A DNA stretch of 64,000 nt, taken from positions 3,038,001 through 3,102,000 of the forward strand of contig JAECYW010000005.1 in the NCBI GenBank assembly GCA_023014335.1. Reading direction: 5' to 3'. Source of the DNA: Galerina marginata. Taxonomy: Eukaryota; Basidiomycota; Agaricomycetes; Agaricales; Galerinaceae. A model generated the notes under the pieces. It was not told the DNA's origin, did no database searches, and worked only from the letters and a program-made list of their open reading frames with translations. The position numbers and the translations under genes are program-made. Below are positions 1 to 11,221 of this stretch, piece by piece; the stretch's first letter is position 1, and every line of letters starts with the position of its first letter.

Positions 1-328
1 GGTTGGGGTGTTGGTACGTGTTTCTTTGGTCAATGCCAGAACCCTTTACTAAGCCTTCCTTCTGCACATAGGACGCCATCCTTGTGCCGGTATGAAGATC
101 GCGAAACTTGAGGTAAAGCTTGCGCTCGCCTTGATTCTCTTGGGATTCGAGTACGAGCTCGTCGACGGCTCGGGGAAATACCCCAAAGCCCTTCCTGTCC
201 CCGACAGAAACGATATCCAACAGGTCAGTTTTTTACTCACTTGAATTTTCAATTACAACTCAAAACATTACAAGGCTCGCCCATTGGGAGAACCTTGTTA
301 TTTGAAGGTAAAGCGTGTCATAAAGTGA
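1..328 (+). CDS. Cytochrome P450, C-terminal end (partial)
   Basis: Haem-thiolate monooxygenase fragment; the rest lies before the window. Exons 1-13, 72-223 and 275-328 join in frame across two introns (14-71, 224-274). Across the first junction the protein reads GWGVGRHPCAGMK, the P450 haem-binding loop (F/W-x-x-G-x-R-x-C-x-G) with the axial cysteine and with Trp in the usual Phe position, as in several fungal P450 families. It is followed by the LxLxLIL helix, the PVPDRNDIQQ strand region and a short tail ending VKRVIK. The family and this signature are established knowledge; substrate and clan cannot be told from about 70 residues. Confident as a P450 end, intact as far as seen. Confidence 0.88.
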
Positions 329-2384
329 AGAACTGTCCCTGTCAGGAAGACTTGGGTATAACGAAAGTTGAGGGACGCTGGATGGAAATTCCAACCGATG
401 AAGACGGGAAGTAGCCTTGAAAGAGAGTTTAGCCACGAATAACCCCAGCCTGTTATGATTTATTCGCCGACCTTTTTTCTTCCTTTGTTGCCCCTGGAGG
501 CTGATGTATTATTTTCGATTTATGCACCACTCATCTCATTATTGAATAGACCGCCGGCAAAATGAATATTAGTGGTCCGATTCTCCTGCTTGTATTTCTA
601 GTTCCCTTTAGGTTAAGATTCCACTTTGAATCTCTCAAATGAGGTCTTGTCCGCCTAAAGACAAGAAATGTTTGAAGACAACGACAACTTTATATTTTTC
701 CTGCACCCTCGAGCTGCTGTTTCTGCTCATTCGCGCTTGGCGGTCTTCAACCGTCGCTATGCAAGAGTTGTACCGATAATGAACTCCCTTCTCCTTTCTA
801 TGTCTCCCCTTGGTGGATTTTTATTGACTATATCCCGTTCTCAACTCCAAATCGATAAAAATGATGGCAATGAATATTCAAGGAGGTACGTAGAATGCTA
901 TTCCTCCTCAGGCTCATGCGGGGCAAACATACCAAGAGAAATCAAAAACCGATTCCAAAATTGTGCAGGGTACGTGTACGCTCTCAAACCATCCTCCACA
1001 GCCTCTAAAGAGTGCATATAATAGCTGTAAATTTGAATGCACTCTAAAGCCGCGCAAATTTCTGGCCCATTACTTTTTTTGTCACACTCGCGTACCTGTG
1101 CGGCCTGGTGGTAACGTACGGAAAATTCTTGGGGCAAAATGACACCATGAAAGAATGGAAGACCGAGTGCGATGCGGCAAGTACTCTACAACATAAGCGG
1201 CTTTGGAGTGCACCTAATCAAACGGGGCATGATAAAGATCCACTACCCGCGCCTAACTGGCAGTTTGCAATACGGCATTGACAAGTGGATGTTTCCGGGC
1301 GCTTAATCAAGGTGACGATGACTTGCCGGCTCATGAACGGAAAGTGTTCGAGGCACCCAAACGAAATGGTTCTCAATTCACCAGCCTTGTGACTTTGGTG
1401 TGCGAGTGGCCAACGTGCTGCCGATTTTCGAATGCGCTAGAGAGCGGCTTCTGAGATGCCTCGACCTGCCTCGACTCAAAGCTACAACTTCGATGCAAAT
1501 AAGGAGAGAATTATGGACTGTGTAATTTTGATAATCCCCCCAGGCCTCACTTGAATTACGCTGGGAGCAGTAGAAATACATGGTAACTTCGAAACAAGGA
1601 CTGTGCAAAACCGGGTAAATTATACTAGTATATGTAATACTGACACAAATTCTGGGAGAGGTTTGTAGTAAGGATGAACAGACATTAAAATAGTGGCGTA
1701 ACCTATGCTAAAGGAATAAATACCGCGTGTTTCTAATGAAGGGGAATGGTTCGCTAACTCGGTCCTTGACCTAAAGGCTCTCGACCTAAAGATGGCTCAT
1801 CGGAGGCCGCCTCGAGCCACGTCGGTATTATATTAAGCACATAAATTGCCCCAACGATAGCGTATAAACTGAAAGATAACCCATTTTATAAGAGCGGTGA
1901 ACTGACTTGAAATTAAAGGGGATGCTTACATTCTGACATTTACAAATGCCGCAACCGTCGCCATGACAGAGCTTGCAAGCTCGGAGGCAAGTAAAACTTT
2001 AGTTCTTGGTCGCTTCTTCAATCGAAAAGCCATAATTCTGACAATTTGAGAATCAGTCTACAGTAGTAAGCAGAAGAAAACAAATTCGGACAAAAACACA
2101 AATGTTATGAGGGTCGACGCAATCCCCAAGACTTGTAAGCTGGATGCGGCAGGGGTATTCGAAGGGCCCAATATAACGCGATGTTGAAGGCCGAAGAGAG
2201 CAGCCATACCCTCAGTGACGAGGAGACACCCTGAAAATATCAATGCTGATGATCTTGTTGGTGTTGCCTCTATATTATTGAATATAAGCCAGGAGACTCA
2301 CCCGTGCCAGAGAACCGATGTTTGTGGCAGGTTTCATGGACCCCAGCAAAAAAGATAAACCCGCCCGGTCCAATAATACCAAAG
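329..2384. other. No gene recognised
   Basis: Two kilobases without a supported gene. Short ORFs exist on both strands (for example 668-1021 plus and 898-1137 minus) but none shows a known motif or a convincing exon chain. The stretch at 2058-2370 on the minus strand has hydrophobic potential and could be the end of a gene cut by the adjacent transposon, but I cannot name it. Confidence 0.4.
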
Positions 2385-2855
2385 TATGACGGCCTTTCCA
2401 GGGAAATATTATTTTACACATACCTTTCACAAAATTGTAGTCGGCGCACTTACTCCTAGGCAACCCGAACACTTAGATAGGCTCGAAAACATTTTGTGTA
2501 TCTATTTCCGAGAACATTTAGTGTGTCCGCAAATATTTTTCATAATCCCGCAAACTCTTAGTGTGCCCGCAAATATTTTTTATGATCCCGCAAACTTTTA
2601 GGGTGTCCGCAAATTCTTTTTTCATCATTCCCGCAAACTTTTAGGGTGTCCGCAAGCTCTTTTTGCACATTCACGAAAACTCTTAGCATGTCCGCAACCT
2701 TTTTTATGCACTCCGATAACTTATTTACATTTTTTTTGTCGCTCCCGAAACTTTTTTTTATGTCCGAAACTTTATTCTATTCGCGAAAACACTTTCCTGT
2801 TTGTTTGCCGTGTGTTAGCCGTAAGGTCGGCTGCTAGTCGGAGTTTAAATTATAG
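2385..2855 (+). repeat. Left terminal inverted repeat with subterminal tandem units
   Basis: Left arm of the 2.26-kb element. Outer 135 bp are nearly identical to the other arm. Inward lie about five diverged units of roughly 40 bp of the form TGTCCGCAAA-T-rich-CCCGCAAACTTTTAG (about 2523-2720), then a T-rich stretch. Such subterminal repeats are typical binding sites for a transposase supplied in trans; that role is inference. Confidence 0.85.
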
Positions 2856-3474
2856 AGCCTGTGTTGACGGAAAGCCCGTGATCAATCAATCACGTGATGG
2901 TGTTCCTTCGGCTGATCGTGCCAGCAATGCTTCCTTTCCAACCACCACCACCTCCTCTGCCATCCCCACCTCACGCGCGCGTCGCCTCTGGCAATTGGCG
3001 CAGGCTCAAATGTGGCCTGTGTCATGTCGGAACCATCAAGTGTGTGGTTCTGACCGCCAGCAGGTGGCCATCACCTCGCCGTGTCGTTTCACCTCTGGAA
3101 CCCAACCCCACCATCCCACTCTCCCTTGCCGTTTTTTGGCAACTTCCGCAGGCTGGGAGACTCACCACATCGACCCCGCCTCGCCTCGCGTGCCCCTCCT
3201 TCAAGAAATGTGGGCCGGGGCCGTACAATCACCAGCCCCACACCAGACACAACGCAGGTTACGAGGACGACGGCGGCTTCATGACGCGAGGGAGGCGGCG
3301 AGGCGGGCTATAGGAAGCCACCAGATGGCTAGGGCAGCGGGAATGGGGCGTGTGCCGCCCTTGTTGGCACTCGACGGGACAACGGCGGCATGTCACAGCC
3401 CCTCGTTGTCGTTTGACAGGGCAGGCAAGCAGCGGTGGTCCCTGCATCGTCTTTTCGATGACGTGGGACGCTGA

Positions 3475-3835
3475 ACCACGCTGTTGGAGTCCCGCCGCGT
3501 ACCGTTTCGGATCGCTCGCAGCCTCTGGCTCCCGATACCGCCCTGTTTTCCCCACCCACCACCTCCACTTTTTCATGCCCTCACGCTGGGACTCCCGCGA
3601 CGCCCTATCACTCCCGTCGGCATTCCGCCGTTTAGAGTACGGCACCTACTCCATGCCTACCCTTATTGCAGATGACGTCAATACATTGGGACTCCCGCGG
3701 CTGCAGCCCGCCTGGCCTCCTGTTTTGCACCCAACGCCTACATTTCAACTTCTTGGGGGCCAACCGCTTTGCAAACGACATCCGATGCCTGCGCGCTGGG
3801 GCTCCCGCGGCGCGATTCACGAACAGCCCCAATTC
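3475..3835 (+). repeat. Four diverged ~105-bp tandem units in element core
   Basis: The phrase GGGACTCCCGCGG or a close variant recurs at about 3485, 3588, 3688 and 3800, spaced about 105 bp, each followed by GC-rich sequence of loosely similar composition. The units are strongly diverged between the anchors. They lie wholly inside the transposon core and are not coding in any consistent frame. Confidence 0.55.
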
Positions 3836-4204
3836 GGATGCGTTGTGGACCCACCGCCTCGCTGTTGTATATATCCGTACATGTACTTGGAGTAGATAAA
3901 CTTAATATAATTATATCTGTTTCCTCCCTATGACTGACCCCCGTGCTGAGTAAATTTTCTGTCGAGGTGAACTGAGCGCATTTTTGCGAACTTGGCTTCC
4001 AGCATGAGATGATCCTTAAGGATATATAATGATATGTAACAAGTACCTATTCAGACTGGTCTTAAATACTGCCAGGGATTGTGCAGTGAATCAGTCTGTT
4101 TCTTACTTTGAAGTCCTCAAGCGGTCAGTCGTATCTTACTATCTAAGCTCAACCCTCATTGTCTTACACGCTTTGCTTACACTTAAGCTTCCTGAAAATA
4201 TGTT

Positions 4205-4643
4205 ACATAATTATAACTCCGACAAGCAGCCGACGATCGGCCTGATACATTGGCAACCAAACAGAAAGGTATTTTCGGGAATAGAAGTAATTCAGAATAA
4301 GTTTTCGGACATCAAAAGGTTTCGGGTGGGACAAAAAAACTGTAAATAAGTTTTTGGGATGCATAAAGAAAGTTGCGGACACCCTAAGAGTTTGCGGGAT
4401 TGATGAAAAAAGAATTTGCGGACACCCTAAAAGTTTGCGGGATCATAAAAAATATTTGCGGGCACACTAAGAGTTTGCGGGATTATGAAAAATATTTGCG
4501 GACACACTAAATGTTCTCGGAAATAGATACACAAAATGTTTTCGAGCCTATCTAAGTGTTCGGGTTGCCTAGGAGTAAGTGCGCCGACTACAATTTTGTG
4601 AAAGGTATGTGTAAAATAATATTTCCCTGGAAAGGCCGTCATA
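4205..4643 (-). repeat. Right terminal inverted repeat
   Basis: Reverse complement of the left arm, from the outer TATGACGGCC end at 4643 inward to the shared block around 4205-4260 (GTCGGCTGCT-GTCGGAGTT on the complement). The inner half is more diverged than the outer half, as expected when only the ends are under selection or gene conversion. Confidence 0.85.
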
Positions 4644-4812
4644 CCAAAGCTTAGCAGTTGAATCGTTGCGTCTAAGTCTCCTTGCATCAAAACGACAAGA
4701 TTGCAAGTCAGACCGAGAATCAAGAGGTAGAATACCCGGGCAATGTATGCTCTGGAAATGTGAAAAAGTCGTCATGTTCGTGCTTTTCATTTATACGGTG
4801 AGATAGAATGAC

Positions 4813-5394
4813 CTACGCCAGTCGTATTCCTTTAACAGGTTCTCTCTGAACCATTAGAACTGGCGGGGGTGGAACTAGCGGGGGCGAAGCTGGCGGGGGT
4901 GGAATTCGCGGGGGTGAAGTTCGCGGGGGTTGAATTCGCGGGGGTGAAGCTCGCGGGGGTGAAGCTCGCGGGGGCGAAGCTCGCGGGGGTTGAATTCGCG
5001 GGGGTGAAGCTCGCGGGGGTGGAATTCGCGGGGGTGAAGTTCGCGGGGGCGAAGCTTGCGGGGGCGAAGCTCGCGGGTGTGGAATTCGCGGGGACGAAGC
5101 TGGCGGGGGTGTTTGGTCTGCTTCTTCTGTTTCCGAGACGTGGTCACCGCTGGCAGAAGACACATCATGTGGTAGTGGCGGGTTATCTGGCGAGTCTGAA
5201 CTAAGTGCGCGGCTGGTGGATGCTACAGTTTTTAGCATTAGCGGGTTATTTGTCGAGAACCCAGCCTCCCCTTCAGAACTGTTGACCACTGGCGTAGTCT
5301 CCACTTTCGATATTGTCGGATCACTTCGGCATGTATGAAGCGAAATTGTATCTCGTTCACCAGTGGGTTGACTAGATTGGCCTCCAGGGGACAT
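4813..5394 (-). CDS. Proline-rich low-complexity protein
   Basis: An ORF of 193 residues beginning MSPGGQSSQP. The first ~85 residues are Ser/Thr/Asp-rich; the rest is a pentapeptide repeat of the type SPPRA/SPPRI/QPPRT ending in a Pro-rich tail. The repeat is the translation of a 15-bp tandem array, and the opposite strand is also open across it, so openness is weak evidence of coding. A splice acceptor (TTTAG) lies just upstream on the minus strand, so an earlier exon is possible. No family recognised; the ORF may be a real disordered protein or a by-product of a minisatellite. Confidence 0.35.
   Translation of the reverse strand: MSPGGQSSQPTGERDTISLHTCRSDPTISKVETTPVVNSSEGEAGFSTNNPLMLKTVASTSRALSSDSPDNPPLPHDVSSASGDHVSETEEADQTPPPASSPRIPHPRASPPQASPPRTSPPRIPPPRASPPRIQPPRASPPRASPPRASPPRIQPPRTSPPRIPPPPASPPLVPPPPVLMVQREPVKGIRLA
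4862..5115 (-). repeat. 15-bp minisatellite
   Basis: About 16-17 copies of GCGGGGGTGAAGCTC and close variants (differences mostly at two or three fixed positions), all in register. Translated on the minus strand it gives the Pro-Arg pentapeptide repeat of the overlapping ORF. Confidence 0.93.
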
Positions 5395-6414
5395 CGGTCT
5401 CCTTTTTGGAATCTAAACAAAAAAGTGAGAACTTGAAAATGATGCGTTGAAGAAGTAAGTCCCAAATTTATGGGAGGAGATTGTGATTCGGCCCGGGTTT
5501 TCCAGGCGTCGTTTTGAGCGTCTTTTTAGGCAGCTCATACTCTAAAACTTTAACTGTATCTTGTGTTGTAACAAGTGTCAGCCTCGTCAAGAGAGATAAA
5601 CTGGATTTGATGCCTGGCATATAAGGAAGGATTGCCGGTGAAAACCAACCAAGGCAGAAGCGAAAGCAAAGGGAAAAGCAACGCTGAGGTGGTGGGGACT
5701 CGAATGGTCTTAAAAAATTCCACTTGAGTAGCTGTGCTTTGCTTTTGTTATATGCGCCTCAGATTCTGTAGCGTGCTGGTGTTTTCAAGATGCCTCGGGG
5801 GAAAATGACTTGCTTGGGTGAGGGCCATGCTGCGCTGGCATAACGAGACCTTAACAATTTAACGATTTTCCCACAATTTGAAATAATTTTTACTATGTAA
5901 ATTTTTCTGTGGCTTTCCACCCCGCAATTTTTGCCTTCAGGCCCATATTAGTTGATTGAGCTTTACAGCTAAATTCATGACGATAGCCCAGGTTAAAAGT
6001 TCGACAGTGCGGAGTCCAAAATGTTTTTACGCGAGTGATAACCGAGCTTCTACGGCTTGGCTATCCGAAGAAATTTATTGACTCTCAGCTGTCCGGATGA
6101 CTTCGGCTGTCTGCGTACAACCTGTTGAAGGCAAAATGATACACCCAAGATCAAAGGTATAGGCAGCCGAAATGATCCGGACCTGCCCATCAATTTCTTA
6201 AGCTACCAAAAAAGCTCGGCTATCACGTCGTGTATGATTTTGCGGACTCACGGGACCGCCTAGTAACTACAGCTCATAAGTACTAGCTCAAGACGGTCAA
6301 TTTGATAAAATTTTTGAAAAACATTGAGCAAGTATACAAGATAATATTGAACTCCGGGCGTGTCACAATAGGCTAATATAGTGTGGAAAATGTTGAAGGA
6401 GCACATGGTTTACA
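5395..6414. other. No gene recognised
   Basis: About 1 kb between the proline-rich ORF and the end of the PPR gene. No ORF of note, no repeat and no RNA gene seen. Confidence 0.5.
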
Positions 6415-8413
6415 TTATGCTTGGAGAGAATGGTCGGCGAGAACACCGCTGATACGTCGATAAACGGCCTCGGGATATTGTCTGGTATCCATAAAGATCA
6501 AAATCCAGAAAAGCAATCAACAGTTAGCCTACCTTTCTCGTAATCTTCGAAGGAGTGTAATAGCAGCATCGTGATTACCAGCGCCAAGCTCGGCTCTGAC
6601 CATCACCTCCCAAGTCGAAGGCTGTGCAACAGAATGACAACTGTAATCAAATCTGAATAAATTTGGCATACCTCACGATAAACAGGCTCCATAACAGGAA
6701 CTCGACGTGAGTTCAAAGGCCTATGAGGAGCATGATTGTTTGGGGCGGCAATACCAGCGGGAGGGTCAGCAAGTGCCTCAAACAAAGCTCTCGCTTGTTC
6801 CATATCATTGACCTTAGCATATCCTTTGATCATGAAGTTTGCCATGTACGCAGTCATATGTACGCCGGCTTCTGTTATCTTTGAAATATAGACTGGAATG
6901 AGGTCAGTCCGTTTATGAGCTACGATGACGCCAATAACAGCCTCAGAGACGACCGCGTCGGGTGGGAGAGCGCGAGGCGTTCGATTGATAGAATCGAAAA
7001 CGGCAAGAGCCTTGTCCAAGTCCTTTGAAACACACCCATGCGCAATGATAAGTGATGCAAAGTGGGCTCCAGTAATTTCTACTGAAATATTCTGCTGAAG
7101 CTCAGCGAAGACGGCGTCCATCGATTTGAGATCTAAAGGCTCGATGGAACCATATGCATCTAGAAGCAGCTCCAAAGAGAAAAGTATCCTTAGATCGCGC
7201 TGAGAACTAGAATTGATGAAACATACCTTGTAAGTATATGCTGTAGGTTTAACACCAAGCTTTCGCATCTCATTGTGATAATATAGCACAACGTTCCTGT
7301 CGGGCTTGGTGGTCGTATACAGCTGCATCATGGAATTGTAAGGTGGCACTTGAGGTTTAAAGCCCCTCGCTTGTGTCATTTCACGGTATAAATTTTCGGC
7401 GGACTCAACATCACCAACACGGGCGCATGCTGCAATAACAGCGGCATATGTGATAGACGACGGACTAACACCACTGACCTTCATGTGATGAAATAACTCC
7501 AATGCCGTGTTAGCTTTGCGTGCTTTGGAGAGTTGGGAGATGATGTTATTGTAGAGAAACAAATTTGGTTGGACACCTCGTTCAATGGCCTCTCGGAACA
7601 ACGACATTCCGGCAGAAGCGTTGTCAGTAGTGTCCTTGACATGTTGAATTAGAACGCCATAGGCAGACGATGACAGACACCCGCCCTGTCTGAGTATCCG
7701 TATTCGATGGGTATGCGCGGCTTCAACATGGCCTGAGTGAGCAAAAGCAATAACCATACTGTTCTCTATCCGCACCCAAGCTGCGCATTGTTGGTGACGA
7801 TCCAACAAAGGCAGGCATGTCTGGGCAATGGTGTACAAGCGGCTGACCTTCTCCAAATCCTTCAGACGACCAAGGGACTCGATAAGACGGCTGAAAGTTA
7901 ACATCAGAGGAATAAGCCCGTTTTCCAAACCTTTCTCGAAAAGTTCATAAGCGACCAAAGTGTAACGCTCTGAAAATCGAGAAGCTGGTCGCAACGCATC
8001 CTCCACGACTCGAGAATGAGAACGGTCGACTGTCAGGTTGAGGAACGGACCAGCAGCCGCCGCAGATACCTTTGATATGTACGGCGAAATATCTGGAACT
8101 TCAAAGTTATGTTTCATTCCATCACGATCAGATTTGTTCGGAGGATGATCATCTGTAAAACTGACAAAAAATTATCAATGGGTTAGGTCACGACAGAGGC
8201 TGATCCAAATGACTTGTTTGGGACTTTCGCGAGTTCCAGCTCTGCGACGTGTGGCGGCCGATATAGTTCATTATTGTTGATCAAATCTGAAGGATTACTG
8301 TCAATTCGCAGCGCAGCAGTTTTCCTGCGAGGCAATCGATGAGAAAAAAACGTAAACTTGTGATATGCAACAGAAACCCACCCAGTTCCGTCATGAAATA
8401 GTTCATTGACCAT
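6415..8413 (-). CDS. Pentatricopeptide repeat (PPR) protein
   Basis: Exons (5' to 3' on the minus strand) 8382-8413, 8214-8324, 7227-8160, 6672-7169, 6533-6621, 6415-6481 keep frame and give 576 residues. The intron 7170-7226 is 57 nt and in frame, so the raw ORF reads through it. Degenerate 35-residue helical repeats run through the middle and C-terminal half: for example FLYNNIISQLSKA, ITYAAVIAACARVGD, PYNSMMQLYTT, AYTYK-LLLDAYG, and the last exons give STWEVMVRAELGAGNHDAA. PPR proteins bind organellar RNA; a mitochondrial role is the family default. The predicted N-terminus is acidic and lacks an obvious targeting peptide, and its first exons match a block at 37.3 kb. Translation may instead start at the internal Met at 8117 (MKHNFEVPD). 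Confidence 0.87.
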
Positions 8414-8535
8414 TTTCAATTTTGGTGACGGAAACCTAACGTGTTGTGAAACGCTTCAGTTAATACAAAATGTTGAAGAGATAAATTCTCTTACGGTGGT
8501 GTTATTGTTCCAAAGGTTTCTGCGGCACGTTCTGT
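8214..8535 (-). repeat. Duplicated exon block, copy 1 (5' end of PPR gene)
   Basis: Read on the minus strand, exon-like segments 8495-8535 (41 nt), 8382-8435 (54 nt) and 8214-8324 (111 nt), separated by introns of 59, 57 and 53 nt, match the first three exons of the gene at 37344 (41, 60, 111 nt; introns 58, 55, 53 nt). Peptides align: TERAAETFGTITPP with MKRAHETRRKIIPP, and HVAELELAKVPN with QVAELEIAKDPS. All junctions are phase 2. At 8533-8535 the codon aligned with the other gene's ATG is ACA, with an in-frame stop just upstream. Confidence 0.75.
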
Positions 8536-8545
8536 TTTGTTTTAC

Positions 8546-11221
8546 AACGCTTTTAGGACGGGACAATTTGAATATGTTTGGGGTCCGCTATGTATGCTCA
8601 CCGTTTATAAACAATTGATGACGGACATCGATACAACATGATTCATGTCGCGTACTTGCTGCGTTTTCGCAGTATTCCTGCCATATGGATTAATGAACAG
8701 TGCCTCGCTAAATAGAAAAAGAACTAACCATATTTCTCCTACAAGTCGCTGAAATTCTATAGGATTACCAGTCTATTTCGCGTCAGCCACTGCAGTCACG
8801 AAGAAATGGGCATGATGATGCTTGCTTACACATGTAATAAGAAAGGATGAGACATACATGTCTATCTTGTTCAGGCAAATGCGACTATCGTCCTGAGTGA
8901 CGACCTAAATCATCGATGGCTGCGTATATTGATATAATATCACTTAGCTGGACTTACTCAGGTCGCCGAGCATAACTGCTTGATCCGGGATAAGATAATT
9001 CCATTTGTATGTGTCCACGGTCGTCGGTGTTGTCCATAATAGCCAAGTGGTATAGCCTAAGATAATTCCATTTGTATGTCTCCACGGTCGTCGGTGTTGT
9101 CCATAATAGCCAAGTGGTATAGCCTAAGCTGTTCCGGACTTCTGCCAGTCACTTGACACCGATTCGGTCCCCTGCAAGCAGAAATGCACAATCCAAAAAA
9201 TAAAAGCACTTCGCCTTTCTGATCGAGCTTAATAACCGAGTACATCCTGCCCCTCCTCTCCGATCGATGACGTCTTGCAAATCTCTCGGATGCGCCGCGT
9301 CTGGTGGATCGCAAAGCGTATTGTTCGGTCACCGATGGTACGAATCATGGCGTTGCCTGCGGGACTAGAGTTTGTACAATCATGACTGTGGCCAAATTGC
9401 AATTTGAACAGGAAGAGCAAAGAAGTTTGAAACATAAGTAGTTCCGCTTAAAAACAATGTATGGCAAGCCTAGGAGCTTTACAAGTCACTATGTCAATAT
9501 TGTCAGTACTGAGCTGGTCTGAGCAGGACGTGTCGGTGCGTGGAAAGAAATCGATGGCTGTGTCTGATTTGCATCTGTCGTTGATCAGTCACGTAATTGA
9601 CCACAACATCTCCTTCGTGACATACTATGTTCGCCGAACCCCAGTCATCTTATACTTGTCAGCGATTGAATCCGAGAGAGTGGAATTCTTCTCTTTACCG
9701 CGCTGCATTCCTGTCCTTACGGATGTTTGATTGACAGTGGCACAATCTCCGGCTCCGTCCTTTATAGATGGACCCCATTAGGTGATGTCTTCGCGTTCGT
9801 CCCTTCAATTGACTATCTTTTTACACAATACGTCATCAAATAATTAACGAGCAAGTCAGGCCCATTCATTCCATGACCGGGAATCTTTACGCAGCTAATC
9901 TGTGACGATTGCATCTATTGATCTGTCCCTTCTGTTCATGAATTTATTTCGCTACATGGCGGTGCCGCATATGATCGACATTAACTCCAAATATCGTCCA
10001 GATTCCGATTCCAGTACGTGTTGACAATGCACTCACATGCGTCTGACGTAGTCGTAAGCGCGGAACTAAAAGTCAAGAACCGGCTAAGACTCAAAGACCG
10101 CTACGAAATGTGTGATCCAATAACAGCATGGCGAGGTTGGCATTTTCGAGCAATTCGATCTTCTGAACAGATTGTGGTGAACATCGTCAGTTCTTTTTTA
10201 AAATTACGGTCTAGGACTGCACGATAGCATGCCTGTCAGCTTTCGGGTTTGTTAACACCTGTAAAAAATTGGCATTTGTCGATGTTGCCGATCGCCGAAA
10301 GTATATGTCGAGAATTTTAACTTGTTTCCTTCGTCCTAGACGGATTCAACGTTGCTGATGGATAAGTCGATCCAATTTTTTGGACAGAGGCTACATCGAG
10401 TTTAAAAGCGCCTTAGCAGTTCTCAATGTTGTAGTCTCAATTATAGGCGACAAAAGCATATCTAGAGGCATATATCATCTTGTATTTTGGCGCTTTTTTG
10501 ACAGCGTTACGAAGTTGGTCACTTTCCAACTTAAGGCTTCTGGCTAAGCCGTCGCGTTCGGGCTAAATGCAAGGCGAAACTACCACCGAAGAACTGGACT
10601 GATCTCGAGCCTAGGTCGCGTAGTGTCAAAATCTTTAACGCAAAAAGCGAGCAAACCGCGAAGCTAACTGCGAGATTTGACCTTCTCTTTATGCTTTTGT
10701 TGTCTGACAACATAGCAAGTTGGCTGGGATTCGGGAACGTTGAGCTTGAAGTTCAAAAAGGTACAGTAGAGGTTCGGGTGACTCTCACCACCGTTGATCA
10801 AATATCGGGAAGGCATGGATTTGTTTTAAGGCCAGGATGGATAGCACTTCTAGATATGTCTTTTCTGCGATCACACCAGATTTTGCAAACAGTCAAACAG
10901 AAGCTCGAGGGCGAGAGCTATTCTTAGCACATTCCTTTTAAGGCGGAAAGTCAGATGTGACATTACGAATAAGGAAAGAAGTAATATGTCCGCTTGATGA
11001 CTAACGCGGTCCAATGAGTCATAGGCGCTCGCTCGGTGTTTACATTCCGTACTCACGTATTCAAGTTGCCTTTTTTTAACCTGTCGTATTGCTCGTCTGG
11101 TTTTACTAGGAACATAAGTGTAAGCTTTTACTAGTATAAAAACATTCGCTGCAGTCAAAGAGAAAACATTGTATCCTGCACCAAACTCATCAAGAAATCG
11201 TAAAACCTGGGATTGCTGTAT
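8546..11221. other. No gene recognised (contains a 67-bp tandem duplication)
   Basis: About 2.7 kb without a supported gene. Short ORFs on both strands (9057-9332 minus, 9461-9730 plus, 10691-10927 plus, 10871-11158 minus) carry no recognisable motif. The only structure seen is the tandem duplication listed separately. Confidence 0.45.
8994..9127 (+). repeat. 67-bp tandem duplication
   Basis: Two adjacent 67-bp copies, 8994-9060 and 9061-9127, starting GATAATTCCATTTGTATGT, differ at one position (GTGTCC versus GTCTCC). The near identity implies a recent event. No coding or RNA role seen. Confidence 0.97.

Larger units (their letters stand above)
2385..4643. mobile_element. Terminal-inverted-repeat DNA element, non-autonomous, 2259 bp
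   Basis: The first about 470 bp (from TATGACGGCCTTTCC) reappear inverted at the right end (ending GGAAAGGCCGTCATA). The flanks carry a direct repeat: CCAAAG at 2379-2384 and 4644-4649, extendable to ATACCAAAG if three terminal bases are counted as target. Between the inverted repeats lies a GC-rich core (about 2860-4200) with no transposase and no convincing ORF, so the copy is non-autonomous. Long inverted repeats plus a duplication of up to 9 bp would fit a Mutator-like element, but a 6-bp duplication would not, so the superfamily is open. The repeat arms are highly but not perfectly matched, implying a moderately recent insertion. Confidence 0.85.

Noticed and set aside
668..1021. 117-residue plus-strand ORF
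   Set aside because: No motif, no exon partner and overlapped by a minus-strand ORF; likely chance.
2812..3895. Several long overlapping ORFs in the transposon core
   Set aside because: Open frames on both strands follow from high GC content; no domain, and none spans the core.
4869..5204. Plus-strand ORF across the minisatellite
   Set aside because: A 15-bp repeat stays open in several frames; this is the mirror of the minus-strand reading.
7170..7226. PPR protein read straight through as one exon here
   Set aside because: The 57-nt segment has perfect splice ends and interrupts a repeat helix (TYK to LLLDAYG), so it is an intron.
9040..9180. A tRNA-like A-box pattern (TAGCCAAGTGG) in the tandem duplication
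   Set aside because: No matching B box at the right distance and no acceptor-stem pairing; it appears twice only because of the 67-bp duplication.
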